Shown piece after piece: positions 25,734-33,885 of a stretch of 42,916 nucleotides of DNA (its first letter is position 1; every line of letters begins with the position of its first letter). Origin of the DNA: Sinomonas susongensis (GTDB lineage: Bacteria > Actinomycetota > Actinomycetes > Actinomycetales > Micrococcaceae); the NCBI RefSeq assembly GCF_005877005.1, contig NZ_SSNH01000018.1, positions 1-42,916 on the forward strand, in the 5' to 3' direction. Under the pieces are notes generated by a model. That model ran no database searches. It was given only the letters and a program-made list of their open reading frames with translations, and was not told the origin of the DNA. The translations under genes were made by a program, and so were the position numbers.

Positions 25734-25814
25734 ATGATTGATGAACATCTCAAGCAGTGGGACTGGCACAAAGGTGTGCCATGCGTCGCTATTGACGGGA
25801 CAGTCAGCAATCAT
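25734..25814. promoter_or_regulatory. Palindromic, possibly structured leader
   Basis: A perfect palindrome TGGCACA-AAGG-TGTGCCA lies at 25764-25781. Around it, GACTG (25761-25765) can pair with CAGTC (25801-25805), and ATGATTG (25734-25740) with CAATCAT (25808-25814). The region is much richer in A and T than the window average and lies directly upstream of the small gene at 25813. It may be an operator or a folded leader. No known riboswitch is recognised. Confidence 0.45.
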
Positions 25815-26046
25815 GCACTCCAAAGCCCACGCCCCCGACCCCTCCCAGACGCACTCCGAACGAAAGCCTCCGCGCGCCGCTGCCGAGCGCGGGCGCCTCC
25901 GGGTCCTGCGGCCCGAGAGGCACGAGCTTTCGTCACTGCGTCAGTGGGAGCACCTCGTGGCGGACCTGCGGAAGGCGGGACTCGCCGACGAGCACGCCCG
26001 GGCCGAGGCCGCGCGGCTCCTCGCCGGAGACGTCTGGGGCGGCTAG
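25813..26046 (+). CDS. Small hypothetical protein
   Basis: This 77-residue protein of unknown function has an N-terminal half that is basic and polar. The C-terminal half reads LSSLRQWEHLVADLRKAGLA then HARAEAARLLAG, probably two amphipathic helices. The ATG at 25813 is chosen because most of the upstream frame to 25738 is occupied by the palindromic leader. The earlier ATG at 25738 would add 25 residues. It is convergent with fbpC, only 12 bp away. I do not recognise a family. Confidence 0.55.
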   Translation: MHSKAHAPDPSQTHSERKPPRAAAERGRLRVLRPERHELSSLRQWEHLVADLRKAGLADEHARAEAARLLAGDVWGG

Positions 26047-26058
26047 GGCCGGGTCACC

Positions 26059-27252
26059 TCATTCGGCGAGCGTGCTGAGGCCCGCCGAGGGTTCCCCGAG
26101 CGGGAAGGCAACGCCCTCGCCGATGACCCTGAGCGCGAGGTCCATGCCCTTGCGCGCCATCGCAGCGTTCCAATGCCGGATCGTGATGATTTCGCCGCCG
26201 CCGGGGATCCTCGGGTCGACGGACTGGGCCGGCGGCCGGTCCGCCAGCTTGATCCGCACCGAGGACTCGGGGCCGAAATAGTCCCAGTCGAGCACGGTTC
26301 CGTGGATGGGCGACTCCGCGGCGATCCGGATCTGCTCGGGCCGCAGCATGATCTGCACGTGTCCCTGCGTCGTGGGGTGCCGGACGGGGACCGGCCCCAG
26401 CGAGCACATTGCGAGGCTGCCCTCGAGCCACGCGTCGAGGATCACGGCGTCGCCGAGGAACTCTGCCGTCGCGCGGTCCGCGGGCCGCGTGTAGACGACG
26501 AAGGGGTTGCCGATCTGGGCGAGCTTCCCTCCGCGCATGACGGCGACCTGGTCGGCGAAGCTTAGGGCCTCGGCCTGGTCGTGGGTCACGAGGATCGTGG
26601 TCACCCCGGCCTTCCCGAGCACCTTCGAGACCGCGCGGCGGGTGGCAACCCGCAGCCCGGCGTCGAGCGCGGAGAACGGCTCATCGAGGAGCATGACCTC
26701 CGGCTTCCGGGCCATGGCCCGTGCGAGCGCGATGCGCTGCTGCTGGCCGCCCGAGAGCTCGTTCGGGCGGCGTTTCGCGTAGGAGCCGTCGAGCGCGACC
26801 ATGTCGAGGAGTTCTTCGACGCGTGCCGCGATGGCCTTCCGCGAGCCGCCGTGGGCCCGATCGAGCCCGAACGCGATGTTCTGGCCCACTGTCAGGTGGG
26901 GGAACAGCGCGCCGTCCTGCGCCACGTACCCGACGTTGCGCCGATGGGCGGGCACCCACGTGTCACCCGCGACGACGCGCCCGTCGAGCCTGATCTGCCC
27001 CGTGTCGGGGGCCTCGAAGCCCGCGATGAGGCGCAGGAGCGTTGTCTTGCCCGAGCCGGACGGCCCGACGATCGCCGTCGTGCCTCCTCTTGCGACGTGC
27101 AGGTTGATGCCCTTGAGGACCTGCTGCCGCCCGAACGTCTTGGTGACCTCGTCGATCTCGAGGTGGTGGTCCGCGGTGTCCGCGATGGACCGCGACACGC
27201 GGGGCTCGGGAAGGCGCGAGGCCGAGGTGGGGGTGGGGCTCTGTTCGGTCAC
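26059..27252 (-). CDS. fbpC: Ferric iron ABC transporter ATP-binding protein
   Basis: This 397-residue ATPase has Walker A GPSGSGKTT at 63-71, the ABC signature LSGGQQQR at 166-173, Walker B VMLLDEP at 186-192 and the switch histidine H224 in LVTHDQ. A C-terminal TOBE-like region follows (HVQIMLRPEQIRIA). The GYVAQDGALFPHLTV segment around the Q-loop is typical of FbpC/PotA/CysA importers. Together with the substrate protein and permease upstream it powers iron uptake. The GTG at 27252 overlaps the permease stop as GTGA, so translation is coupled. A polar N-terminal extension of about 30 residues precedes the domain. Confidence 0.92.
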   Translation of the reverse strand: MTEQSPTPTSASRLPEPRVSRSIADTADHHLEIDEVTKTFGRQQVLKGINLHVARGGTTAIVGPSGSGKTTLLRLIAGFEAPDTGQIRLDGRVVAGDTWVPAHRRNVGYVAQDGALFPHLTVGQNIAFGLDRAHGGSRKAIAARVEELLDMVALDGSYAKRRPNELSGGQQQRIALARAMARKPEVMLLDEPFSALDAGLRVATRRAVSKVLGKAGVTTILVTHDQAEALSFADQVAVMRGGKLAQIGNPFVVYTRPADRATAEFLGDAVILDAWLEGSLAMCSLGPVPVRHPTTQGHVQIMLRPEQIRIAAESPIHGTVLDWDYFGPESSVRIKLADRPPAQSVDPRIPGGGEIITIRHWNAAMARKGMDLALRVIGEGVAFPLGEPSAGLSTLAE

Positions 27253-28868
27253 TGGCCGGCCGCCTTCTTCGACTGCTGGAACAACAGGTAGGTCATGGGT
27301 GCGGAGAGCAGGATCATGAGCAGCGCGTACGGGGCGGCGCCGGTGTAGTCGATGCCGCTCGAGAGGTTCCAGAACTGGGTCGCGAGCGTGGACGTGCCGG
27401 TCGGGGCCAGCAGGAGGGTGGCCGTGAGCTCGTTGAGGACGGCGAGGAAGACCAAAGCCGCGCCCCCGGCCGCGGCGGGCGCTGCGAGGCGGAGGGTTAC
27501 CCGGAAGAAGGCGGCGGCCGGGCGCCGTCCGAGGGCTCTTGCGGCCTCCTCGAGCTCCTTCGGCGCCTGGGCGAGCCCGGCGCGAAGGCTCACGAGCGCC
27601 CGGGGGAGGAACAGCAGGACGTACGCGATGACGAGCAGGGGGGTGGTCTGGTAGATGCTCGGGAGCGCGTGGAGCGCGACGGTCACGAACGCGAGGGCCA
27701 GGACGATGCCCGGCATCGAGCTCGTGACGTAGTTCGCGAGCTCGAGCGTCTTGCTGAGCCACCCCGGGTACCTGACCGCAAGCCACGAGAGCGGGAACGC
27801 CGCGGCCGTCGTCGCGATCGCGCCGAGGAGGCCGAGCCACAGGCTCTGGCCGAGGGCCGAGGCGAGGTCTGCCGTCTCCCAGATCTGGGCGCCGCCGTCG
27901 ACGAGCCAGCGGCCGATGACGGCGAGCGGGACGCCGAGCGCTATGACGGCGAGGCCGAGGAGCACCGCCTGGGCAGGCACTTCCCAAGCCCCCAGTGGGG
28001 CGCGGGACGGCGCGGCCTGGGCGCCCGAACCCAGCTTGGCGTAGCGCGCATTGCCGCGGGCCCGGGCCTCGACGACGAGCATGACGAGGCACAGGGCGAC
28101 GAGGACGCTCGCGAGCATGTTGCCCGCTGAGCCGTTGAAGGTCGAGCGGTACTGCTGCATGATCGCCGTCGTGAATGTGTCGAAGCGCATCATCGCGAAG
28201 GCGCCGTATTCGGAGAGGAGGTGCAGGCCGACCAAGAGGGCGCCTCCGGTGACGGCGATGCGCAGCTGCGGCAGGACGACGCGGAAGAAGACCTTCCACG
28301 GTCCCTGGCCGAGGGAGGCCGCGGACTGTTCGAGCGCCGGGTCAAGGCGGGCCAGGGTCGCCGCGGCCGGGATGTAGACCAACGGGTAGTAGGAGAGCGT
28401 CGCGATGAAGACGCCCCATCCCAGGCCTGCCATGGAGGGGACGACCGAGACCCACGCGTAGGCGTTCACGAACGCCGGGATCGCGAGCGGGGCCGCGAGC
28501 AGCACTGCCCAGACCCGGTGTGCCCGCAGCCTCGTCCGTTCCACGAGCCACGCGCCGCCAACCCCGATCACGAGGCAGAGCGGCACCGTGATGAGCACGA
28601 GCCAGATCGTGTTGCCCAGCAGTTCGAGGACGCGGGGCCGCACGATGAGCGCAACCGCGGTGTCCCAGCCCGTCGCGACCGTCATGGCGACGACGAAGCC
28701 GAGCGGCACGAGGGAGAGGGCGCCGATCAGGACGCTGAGGACCAGGACAGTCCACGGCATCGAGCGCACCTTGCGGAACGCAGCGCGGAAAGCCCCCAGT
28801 GGACGGAGGCCCTTGCCTCCGTCCACTGGGGGTGTGTGCTGTGCTGGCGACGCTGTGGTCTGCAACAA
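27249..28868 (-). CDS. fbpB: Ferric iron ABC transporter permease
   Basis: This 539-residue membrane protein is built from two tandem permease domains with about 12 hydrophobic segments. Each half carries an EAA-type loop, ALEQSAASLGQGPWKVFFRV and ELEEAARALGRRPAAAFFRV. The halves also begin alike (RPLGAF and RAPLGAW), as expected for FbpB internal duplication. The TTG at 28868 is the first usable codon, 3 bp after the fbpA stop. A GTG (KVRSMPW) or ATG further in is an alternative because a perfect 18-bp hairpin occupies 28793-28832. The shared PLGA start argues that the early region is translated. The stop overlaps fbpC. Confidence 0.88.
   Translation of the reverse strand: MLQTTASPAQHTPPVDGGKGLRPLGAFRAAFRKVRSMPWTVLVLSVLIGALSLVPLGFVVAMTVATGWDTAVALIVRPRVLELLGNTIWLVLITVPLCLVIGVGGAWLVERTRLRAHRVWAVLLAAPLAIPAFVNAYAWVSVVPSMAGLGWGVFIATLSYYPLVYIPAAATLARLDPALEQSAASLGQGPWKVFFRVVLPQLRIAVTGGALLVGLHLLSEYGAFAMMRFDTFTTAIMQQYRSTFNGSAGNMLASVLVALCLVMLVVEARARGNARYAKLGSGAQAAPSRAPLGAWEVPAQAVLLGLAVIALGVPLAVIGRWLVDGGAQIWETADLASALGQSLWLGLLGAIATTAAAFPLSWLAVRYPGWLSKTLELANYVTSSMPGIVLALAFVTVALHALPSIYQTTPLLVIAYVLLFLPRALVSLRAGLAQAPKELEEAARALGRRPAAAFFRVTLRLAAPAAAGGAALVFLAVLNELTATLLLAPTGTSTLATQFWNLSSGIDYTGAAPYALLMILLSAPMTYLLFQQSKKAAGQ
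28793..28832 (-). repeat. Perfect 18-bp hairpin near the start of fbpB
   Basis: CCCCCAGTGGACGGAGGC (28793-28810), CCTT, then its exact complement (28815-28832). On the transcript it forms an 18-bp stem with a 4-base loop, starting 36 bases after the TTG start. No U-run follows. It is placed to stop RNA decay or dampen elongation between fbpA and fbpBC, which would give more binding protein than permease. Confidence 0.85.
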
Positions 28869-28871
28869 GGT

Positions 28872-29924
28872 CTAGAGCAGTCCTGCCTGGGTCATGAGGT
28901 CGGTGACCTTCTGGGAGTTGAGCTTCGCGGGGTCGATGGTCGGCGCCTGCAGTTCCTGCAGCGGGGTGAGCTTGGGGTTCGCGGCCACGCCGGAGCCGAC
29001 CGGGTACTCGAACGACGAGCCCGTCTGGAGGATCTTCTGCCCGTCTGCGCCCGTGACAAACTCGAGGAACTTCTGCGCGGCCGTCTGGTGCTTGCTCGAG
29101 GCGAGCACGGCGCCGCCCGAGACCGAGACGAAGGCGCCCGGGTCCTGGTTCTTGAAGTAGTACAGGCCGACGTTGTTCGAGTTCTCGCCGGTCTTCGACT
29201 GGTCCCCGAACCAGTAGTAGTGGTAGATGACCGCGGCGTCGATCTCGCCCGAGTTGACGGCCTTCATCGCGGTCGTGTTCCCCTGATAGGCCTTCGCGTT
29301 GCTCTTCATGGCCTTGAGCCAGTCGAGCGTGGCGCTCTCGCCCTTGAGCTGGAGCATCGCGGAGACGATGGCCTGGAAGTCGGCGCCCGAGGGAGCCCCG
29401 CCCCAGCGGCCCTTCCACGAGGCGTCGGCAAGGTCCATGAGCGACTTGGGGAGGTCGCTCGCCTTGAGCTTGGTCTTGTTGTAGGCGAGGACGGTCGAGC
29501 GGGCGGCGATGCCGACCCACTTGCCGGTCGAAGGGCGGTAGGCCTGTGGCACGTTCGCGATGGCCTGCGAGCCCGGGTCCCCGAGGAGGCCCGCGTTCTC
29601 GACGGCGCTCATGGCCGGGGAGTTCTCGGTGAGGAAGACATCGGCGGGGGAGTTCTTCCCCTCCTGGATGATCTGCTGGCCCATCTCGGTGTCGTCGCCG
29701 TTGCGCATGTTGACCTTGATGCCGGTCTGCTTCGTGAACGCGTCGACCCAGGCCTGCGTGAGTTCCTGGTGCTGGGCGTTGTAGACGGTGATGGTGTCGG
29801 TCGGGCCGCCGCTGGCCCCCGCCGAACCTGACGACGAGCCGGGGGTGCTGCCACACGCTGAGAGGCCGGTGGCGGCCATCGCGGCGATCGCGATGCCCAC
29901 AAGGGCCTGGGAGCGGATCTTCAC
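28872..29924 (-). CDS. fbpA: Ferric iron ABC transporter substrate-binding lipoprotein
   Basis: This 350-residue extracellular lipoprotein has a signal peptide ending in the lipobox LSAC, with the lipid-bearing cysteine at C24, and a Gly/Ser linker after it. ITVYNAQHQELTQAWVDAFT starts the periplasmic-binding fold. The late YHYYWFGD holds the adjacent tyrosines that bind ferric iron in FbpA proteins. It is the first gene of the fbpABC operon. The GTG at 29924 has AAAGGA about 6 bases upstream. An IdeR/DtxR-type iron box and a CRP-like palindrome lie 107 and 149 bp upstream of the start codon. Confidence 0.93.
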   Translation of the reverse strand: MKIRSQALVGIAIAAMAATGLSACGSTPGSSSGSAGASGGPTDTITVYNAQHQELTQAWVDAFTKQTGIKVNMRNGDDTEMGQQIIQEGKNSPADVFLTENSPAMSAVENAGLLGDPGSQAIANVPQAYRPSTGKWVGIAARSTVLAYNKTKLKASDLPKSLMDLADASWKGRWGGAPSGADFQAIVSAMLQLKGESATLDWLKAMKSNAKAYQGNTTAMKAVNSGEIDAAVIYHYYWFGDQSKTGENSNNVGLYYFKNQDPGAFVSVSGGAVLASSKHQTAAQKFLEFVTGADGQKILQTGSSFEYPVGSGVAANPKLTPLQELQAPTIDPAKLNSQKVTDLMTQAGLL

Positions 29925-30030
29925 AGAAGGTCCTTTCGTAGCTTTTGGGGACCGGCACGCGAGGGCCAGCCCGAAGGGCGCGGTGAGGCTTCGACGTCGA
30001 GGGTGGAGGCCGCTGCCTCCGAGAACGACT

Positions 30031-30049
30031 GTAGGTTAGCCACACCTAA
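30031..30049 (-). promoter_or_regulatory. IdeR/DtxR/DmdR1-type iron box
   Basis: GTAGGTTAGCCACACCTAA matches the actinobacterial iron box TTAGGTTAGGCTCACCTAA at 16 of 19 positions and keeps the inverted TAGGT/ACCTA halves. It is upstream of fbpA, so the operon should be repressed by iron-loaded regulator and induced when iron is scarce. Confidence 0.8.
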
Positions 30050-30072
30050 CCTCAGTGCGATTCCGCCCCAAT

Positions 30073-30088
30073 TGTGATGCAAATCACT
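30073..30088 (-). promoter_or_regulatory. CRP/GlxR-like palindrome
   Basis: TGTGATGCAAATCACT fits the CRP/GlxR consensus TGTGA-N6-TCACA except for its last base. It lies 24 bp beyond the iron box, upstream of fbpA, in an AT-rich stretch. A cAMP-type regulator may add carbon-status control. This is inference from motif alone. Confidence 0.55.
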
Positions 30089-30112
30089 TCAATTACGCAA
30101 TTTTGGTGTGCC

Positions 30113-31363
30113 CTAATTGGTCCGGAGCACCCTGTAGGAGGCCTCGAAGAGGGTCCAAGCCTGCACCTGCGTGCCCAATTCGACGGGGACGAGTTGCCCG
30201 TCCCGCTCGGGGTACGACGACGACGCGAGCTCGCCGGGGTGGGCTGGGAAGACGACGCTCGGCCGATTCGAATGCCCCAGGCCGAGCCCGCGGGCGGCCC
30301 CTTCGCCGGCCCGCTCCTCGCGACCTGCCCAGATGGCGTCCGCCGTCTCGACGACGAGCCGCCGGGCCGTGTCCCGCGTCGGCCCCGGAAGCCGGGGGTC
30401 ACGGGCGGCGAGGGCGAGATAGCGCGCGAGGATGCCCATGAACAGCCCGCCGTCCCCGTCCCCGTGCGCCTTGAGGGCGCGGGATTCCCTCTCCGCCGCC
30501 CCCGGTAGCCGCGGAACGGGGACGGTGAGCCCGCGGTCGACGGCATCGACGAGTGCGGCGGCGCGCTCCAGGTTTGCGGGCCGATAGTCGCCGAGCTCGA
30601 CGAGCGCGCCGAGGACCGTCCCCTGGTTGTACGCCCAGACATCGCGCGTCAGGCTCGGTTCCCCGCCATTGCGGGGCACGTCGATGCCGTCCAGGAAGAG
30701 GCCCTGCGCCGGGTCGAAGAGCGTCTCGCAGAGCCAGTCGACGAGCGACTGGGCCCGATCATGATCGCCTGCCCGCGCGAAGAAGACGGCGGCCGGGCCT
30801 GCCGTCGCGGTGTTCTTGTAGCGGCGGCGGGTGTTCCAGAACATGCCTCCGCCGAGGTCGTCCGTCTGCGCCGCCACGAGGCGGCGCTTGAGCTCCCGGA
30901 CGGCAGTGCCGGCGGGAGGGAGGCCCTGGCCGGTGAGCTTCCGGGCGAGGGCTTCTGCCCGCTGGGAGGCAAGGGCGAGCCAGGCCATGTCGTCGAAGAA
31001 CATGTTGGGGAAGCGGCCGAAATTCCGCAGTCGGATCCCCCGCAGATGCCTCTGCCCGAGGAGGAGCCACGAGGGGTCGCCGGCCCACTCGGCGTCCCCG
31101 GCCCCTGTGGCCTCACCTTCGTCCCCTGCCGCCTCGCGTTCGGCCCCTGCCGCCTCGCGTTCTGCAGCGTCGACGAGGCAGTCGAGCAGGTGGGCCTGCC
31201 ACCAGTAGTGCCACTCGCTCCACGGGAGCTGAGGGCGCCGGTGCGGGTCCTGCACCCACGCGAGCCATGCGCCGCCGACGCGAAGGGGCGCATGGCCGAA
31301 GGTTGCGGTGACGCTCTTTGCGGCCACGCTCGCGCGGGCGGCGGCAGTCTCGGGAGTGCTCAC
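30113..31363 (-). CDS. Glycoside hydrolase family 76 protein (cytosolic)
   Basis: This 416-residue (alpha/alpha)6-barrel-type protein has the GH76 adjacent aspartate pair D124-D125 in NMFFDDMAWLALA. Other family segments are GGMFWNTRRRYKNTATAGPA, VWAYNQGTVLGALVELG and LKAHGDGDGGLFMGILARYL. GH76 enzymes cut alpha-1,6-mannan. This one has no signal peptide, so it may act on internal mannose glycans or related compounds. Residues 67-87 are three 7-residue repeats (AEREAAG, AEREAAG, DEGEATG) that interrupt the first helices. The GTG at 31363 has TAGCGT at -12 to -7, suggesting a leaderless transcript. Confidence 0.87.
   Translation of the reverse strand: MSTPETAAARASVAAKSVTATFGHAPLRVGGAWLAWVQDPHRRPQLPWSEWHYWWQAHLLDCLVDAAEREAAGAEREAAGDEGEATGAGDAEWAGDPSWLLLGQRHLRGIRLRNFGRFPNMFFDDMAWLALASQRAEALARKLTGQGLPPAGTAVRELKRRLVAAQTDDLGGGMFWNTRRRYKNTATAGPAAVFFARAGDHDRAQSLVDWLCETLFDPAQGLFLDGIDVPRNGGEPSLTRDVWAYNQGTVLGALVELGDYRPANLERAAALVDAVDRGLTVPVPRLPGAAERESRALKAHGDGDGGLFMGILARYLALAARDPRLPGPTRDTARRLVVETADAIWAGREERAGEGAARGLGLGHSNRPSVVFPAHPGELASSSYPERDGQLVPVELGTQVQAWTLFEASYRVLRTN
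31102..31164. repeat. 21-bp tandem repeat inside the GH76 gene
   Basis: There are three in-frame units starting at 31102, 31123 and 31144. The last two share all but one base and the first is diverged. Each encodes seven Ala/Glu-rich residues in a loop or helix extension near the N-terminus, so copy change would keep the frame. Confidence 0.85.
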
Positions 31364-31369
31364 GCCACC

Positions 31370-31375
31370 ACGCTA
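31370..31375 (-). promoter_or_regulatory. Leaderless -10 element of the GH76 gene
   Basis: Read on the minus strand, TAGCGT is at -12 to -7 of the GTG at 31363. A GTGA-N6-TCAC core (31391-31404) lies 15 bp further upstream, over the expected -35 region. Confidence 0.5.
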
Positions 31376-31496
31376 ACGGAGGCCGGACAGGTGACGGGGG
31401 TCACGGGGCCCGTTAGGATGGCGGCGGTTAGCGGGCGTTAACTCAACTGCCTGTTCAGCTGCGAATCGTGCCTTCAACTCGCAATCGGGAGGATCC

Positions 31497-32303
31497 ATGG
31501 ATCTCGCTGGTGCTACGGCGCTCGTCACGGGCGGCGCCTCAGGTCTCGGCGCCGCCACCGCACGCCGCCTGCACGACGGCGGGGCCGGCGTCGTCGTCGT
31601 CGACCTTCCGGGAAGCCGTGGCGCGGAGTTCGCCGAGGGGCTGAACGCGTCGCGCCGGGGCGGCCCGCCCGTGCTCTTCGCCCCGGCCGACGTGACCGAC
31701 GAGGCTCAGGTGGCCGCCGCCGTCGACCTCGCCATGTCCGAAGCCTCCGGGCCGGGGCCGCTCCGGATCGTCGTGAACTGCGCGGGCATCGCGACGCCGG
31801 GCAAGGTCCTCGGGCGGGACGGGGTGATCCCGCTCGAGCAGTTCGAACGGGTCGTCCGGGTCAATCTCTTCGGGACGTTCAACGTGCTTCGGCTCGCCGC
31901 CGCCGCGATGGTGCAGGCCGAGCCTGTGAGCACCGAGCTCGGCGGGCCGGAGCGGGGCGTCATCGTCAACACGGCGTCGGTGGCCGCCTTCGAGGGGCAG
32001 ATCGGCCAGCCCGCCTACTCGGCCTCGAAGGGCGCAGTGCATGCCATGACGCTGCCGATCGCACGGGAGCTCGCGCGCTCGCTCATCCGCGTCGTCACGA
32101 TCGCCCCCGGGATCTTCGAGACCCCCATGATGGCGGGGCTCTCGCAGGAGGCTCAGGCGTCGCTCGGGCAGCAGGTGCCGCACCCGGCGCGGCTCGGGCG
32201 GCCGGGGGAGTACGCGAACCTCGTGGCCCACATCGTCGACAACACGATGCTCAACGGCGAGACGATCAGGCTCGACGGCGCGATCCGGATGGCGCCGAAG
32301 TAG
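31497..32303 (+). CDS. SDR family oxidoreductase (3-hydroxyacyl-CoA dehydrogenase type)
   Basis: This 268-residue short-chain dehydrogenase has the NAD-binding TGGASGLG at 11-18, D36 (VVDLP) selecting NAD over NADP, and NCAGI at 94-98. The catalytic residues are S161, Y174 and K178 (PAYSASKGA). The [14 protein letters not shown] segment, the [20 protein letters not shown] stretch and the GIFETPM end resemble HSD17B10-like 3-hydroxy-2-methylacyl-CoA dehydrogenases of isoleucine and fatty acid breakdown. GGGAGGA precedes the ATG at 31497. It is divergent from the GH76 gene and convergent with the DUF1684 gene. Confidence 0.9.
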   Translation: MDLAGATALVTGGASGLGAATARRLHDGGAGVVVVDLPGSRGAEFAEGLNASRRGGPPVLFAPADVTDEAQVAAAVDLAMSEASGPGPLRIVVNCAGIATPGKVLGRDGVIPLEQFERVVRVNLFGTFNVLRLAAAAMVQAEPVSTELGGPERGVIVNTASVAAFEGQIGQPAYSASKGAVHAMTLPIARELARSLIRVVTIAPGIFETPMMAGLSQEAQASLGQQVPHPARLGRPGEYANLVAHIVDNTMLNGETIRLDGAIRMAPK

Positions 32304-32325
32304 ACCGCCCCAGTCTTCCTCGGGC

Positions 32326-33156
32326 CTAGTCTTCCTCGAGCAGCTTCTCGCCGGCCTCGACGGCCAGGTCGAGCGAATTGTCCCGCACGGGCATGGGGCA
32401 CGTCCCGTAGGGCGTGAAGGCGCTCGGGTAGTTGATGGTGCGGTTGAAGTCGAGTGTCACGCCGCCGTCCGGCCGGGGGCGCGCGGTTGTGACCTTGCGC
32501 CAGTCTTCGGTGGTGCGGCCGTTGGTCTCGTCGTGGAACGTGATCGTGAGGTCGCCGAGCTTGCCCTGCTCGGCCTGGAGCCGGTACTCGTGGCCGTTGC
32601 GGTGGAACACGACCTCGCCGGCCGAGAGGTGGACGCCGTCGACGAGTGGGTTCGCCGTCGAGATCGGTACTTCCCTCGGCACGGGGTACGGCTCCCACTT
32701 GGCCTCGATGACCCACTCGGGGTCATAGTCGAAGACCGGCACGCCGCGGAACTCGGTCCGCGTGGGCGCCTCCGAATCCCGGGTGCGGATCGCGTAGCGG
32801 CCTCCCCGCATCGCGAGCTCGACCACGATCGTCCCGTAGCGCACCCAGTTCAGCGACTCCTCGTTGGACAGGTGGGCGCTGAACGTTCCGTCCACCGGGT
32901 CGCCCTCCTCGTCGAAGACAAGGCCTTCGTCGGCGCGGGCAGTGAGAACTGCCGTCTCGAGGCCGACGGCTTCGGAGGTGGACCAGAGGCCCGGCACGAG
33001 CTCGACCGGTGACGGCTCGGGCGTGAGCCATTGGAGCGACGTGAGAGTGAGCCACCCGTGCTCTTCGGCGAGGGCGCGGTTCCGGTTCTCGCGGAACCGC
33101 TGCCAGCGGGCGAGCCGTTCAGCTTCCTTGGGGGAGCCCTCAAGTGTGTCCGTCAT
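32326..33156 (-). CDS. DUF1684 domain protein
   Basis: This 276-residue soluble protein matches DUF1684 end to end: RFRENRNRALAEEHGWLTLT at the start, a central IRTRDSEAPTRTEFRGVPVF, and the family end LDFNRTINYPSAFTPYGTCP. The conserved asparagine, cysteine and proline of that last motif are present. The function is not established, and the family is common in high-GC Gram-positives. It starts at ATG 33156, 51 bp after the LysE-type exporter gene in the same direction, so the two could share a transcript. Confidence 0.88.
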   Translation of the reverse strand: MTDTLEGSPKEAERLARWQRFRENRNRALAEEHGWLTLTSLQWLTPEPSPVELVPGLWSTSEAVGLETAVLTARADEGLVFDEEGDPVDGTFSAHLSNEESLNWVRYGTIVVELAMRGGRYAIRTRDSEAPTRTEFRGVPVFDYDPEWVIEAKWEPYPVPREVPISTANPLVDGVHLSAGEVVFHRNGHEYRLQAEQGKLGDLTITFHDETNGRTTEDWRKVTTARPRPDGGVTLDFNRTINYPSAFTPYGTCPMPVRDNSLDLAVEAGEKLLEED

Positions 33157-33207
33157 GCACCCACCTTGACCCTGCCCGCCGCGTCCGGGCAAGGGGCGCG
33201 TCGACGG

Positions 33208-33879
33208 TCAGGAAATCTTCGTCTCCAGCACCGCTGCGACCCCGAACGCGCCGAGCACCGTCCCGGTGACGCGGTCGATCCACGCCCTGAACTTCGGCCC
33301 TTCCAGCCATTTCCGGAAGAAGTGGGCCGCGCCGACTATCGCGACGAACCACACGACCGCCTCGATGTTGCTGACCACCGTGAGCATGAGCCCCATCCAC
33401 ACGGACGGGACCCCGGGCACGAGGAACTGGGGGATGACGGCGATGCAGAACATCCCGTACTTCGGGTTGAGGAGGTTCGATACGAGGCCCTTGGCCCAGG
33501 TCCGGCCCAGCGGCTCCTGCCCGAGGCGCGGGAGGCCAGCCGCGAGAGGCGACCCCTCGCCGTCGTCCGCGGTGCCCGGTGCCGCCTTCCTGAACGAGGC
33601 GCGCCACAGGCCGACTGCGAGCCAGACCATGTAGACGGCGCCGGCGAGCCGAAGGACGTCGTATGCGACGGTCGAGACCGTCAGGAGCGCCGAGACGCCC
33701 GTCGCCGCGGCGACGCCCCACACGAAGGCGCCCGAGATCATCCCGAGCGCCGCAATGTACGCGTGGCGGCGGCCCTGGCTCAGGGTGTAGCGGAGGACGA
33801 GAGCGGTATCGGTACCGGGGATCACCGTGATGAGCGCAGCGAGCGCGGCGAAACCCAGCAAGGAATTCTGGAGGGTCAC
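33208..33879 (-). CDS. LysE family exporter
   Basis: This 223-residue inner-membrane protein has about six hydrophobic segments. The LysE/RhtB signature IPGTDTALVLRYTLSQGRR lies near the start and KGLVSNLLNPKYGMFCIAVI in the middle. It probably exports amino acids or related metabolites. The GTG at 33879 is chosen because TATCCT lies at -12 to -7 on the minus strand, an almost ideal leaderless -10. The in-frame ATG at 33903 would overlap the start codon of the divergent gene and has no ribosome site. Confidence 0.85.
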   Translation of the reverse strand: MTLQNSLLGFAALAALITVIPGTDTALVLRYTLSQGRRHAYIAALGMISGAFVWGVAAATGVSALLTVSTVAYDVLRLAGAVYMVWLAVGLWRASFRKAAPGTADDGEGSPLAAGLPRLGQEPLGRTWAKGLVSNLLNPKYGMFCIAVIPQFLVPGVPSVWMGLMLTVVSNIEAVVWFVAIVGAAHFFRKWLEGPKFRAWIDRVTGTVLGAFGVAAVLETKIS

Positions 33880-33885
33880 CCACAC

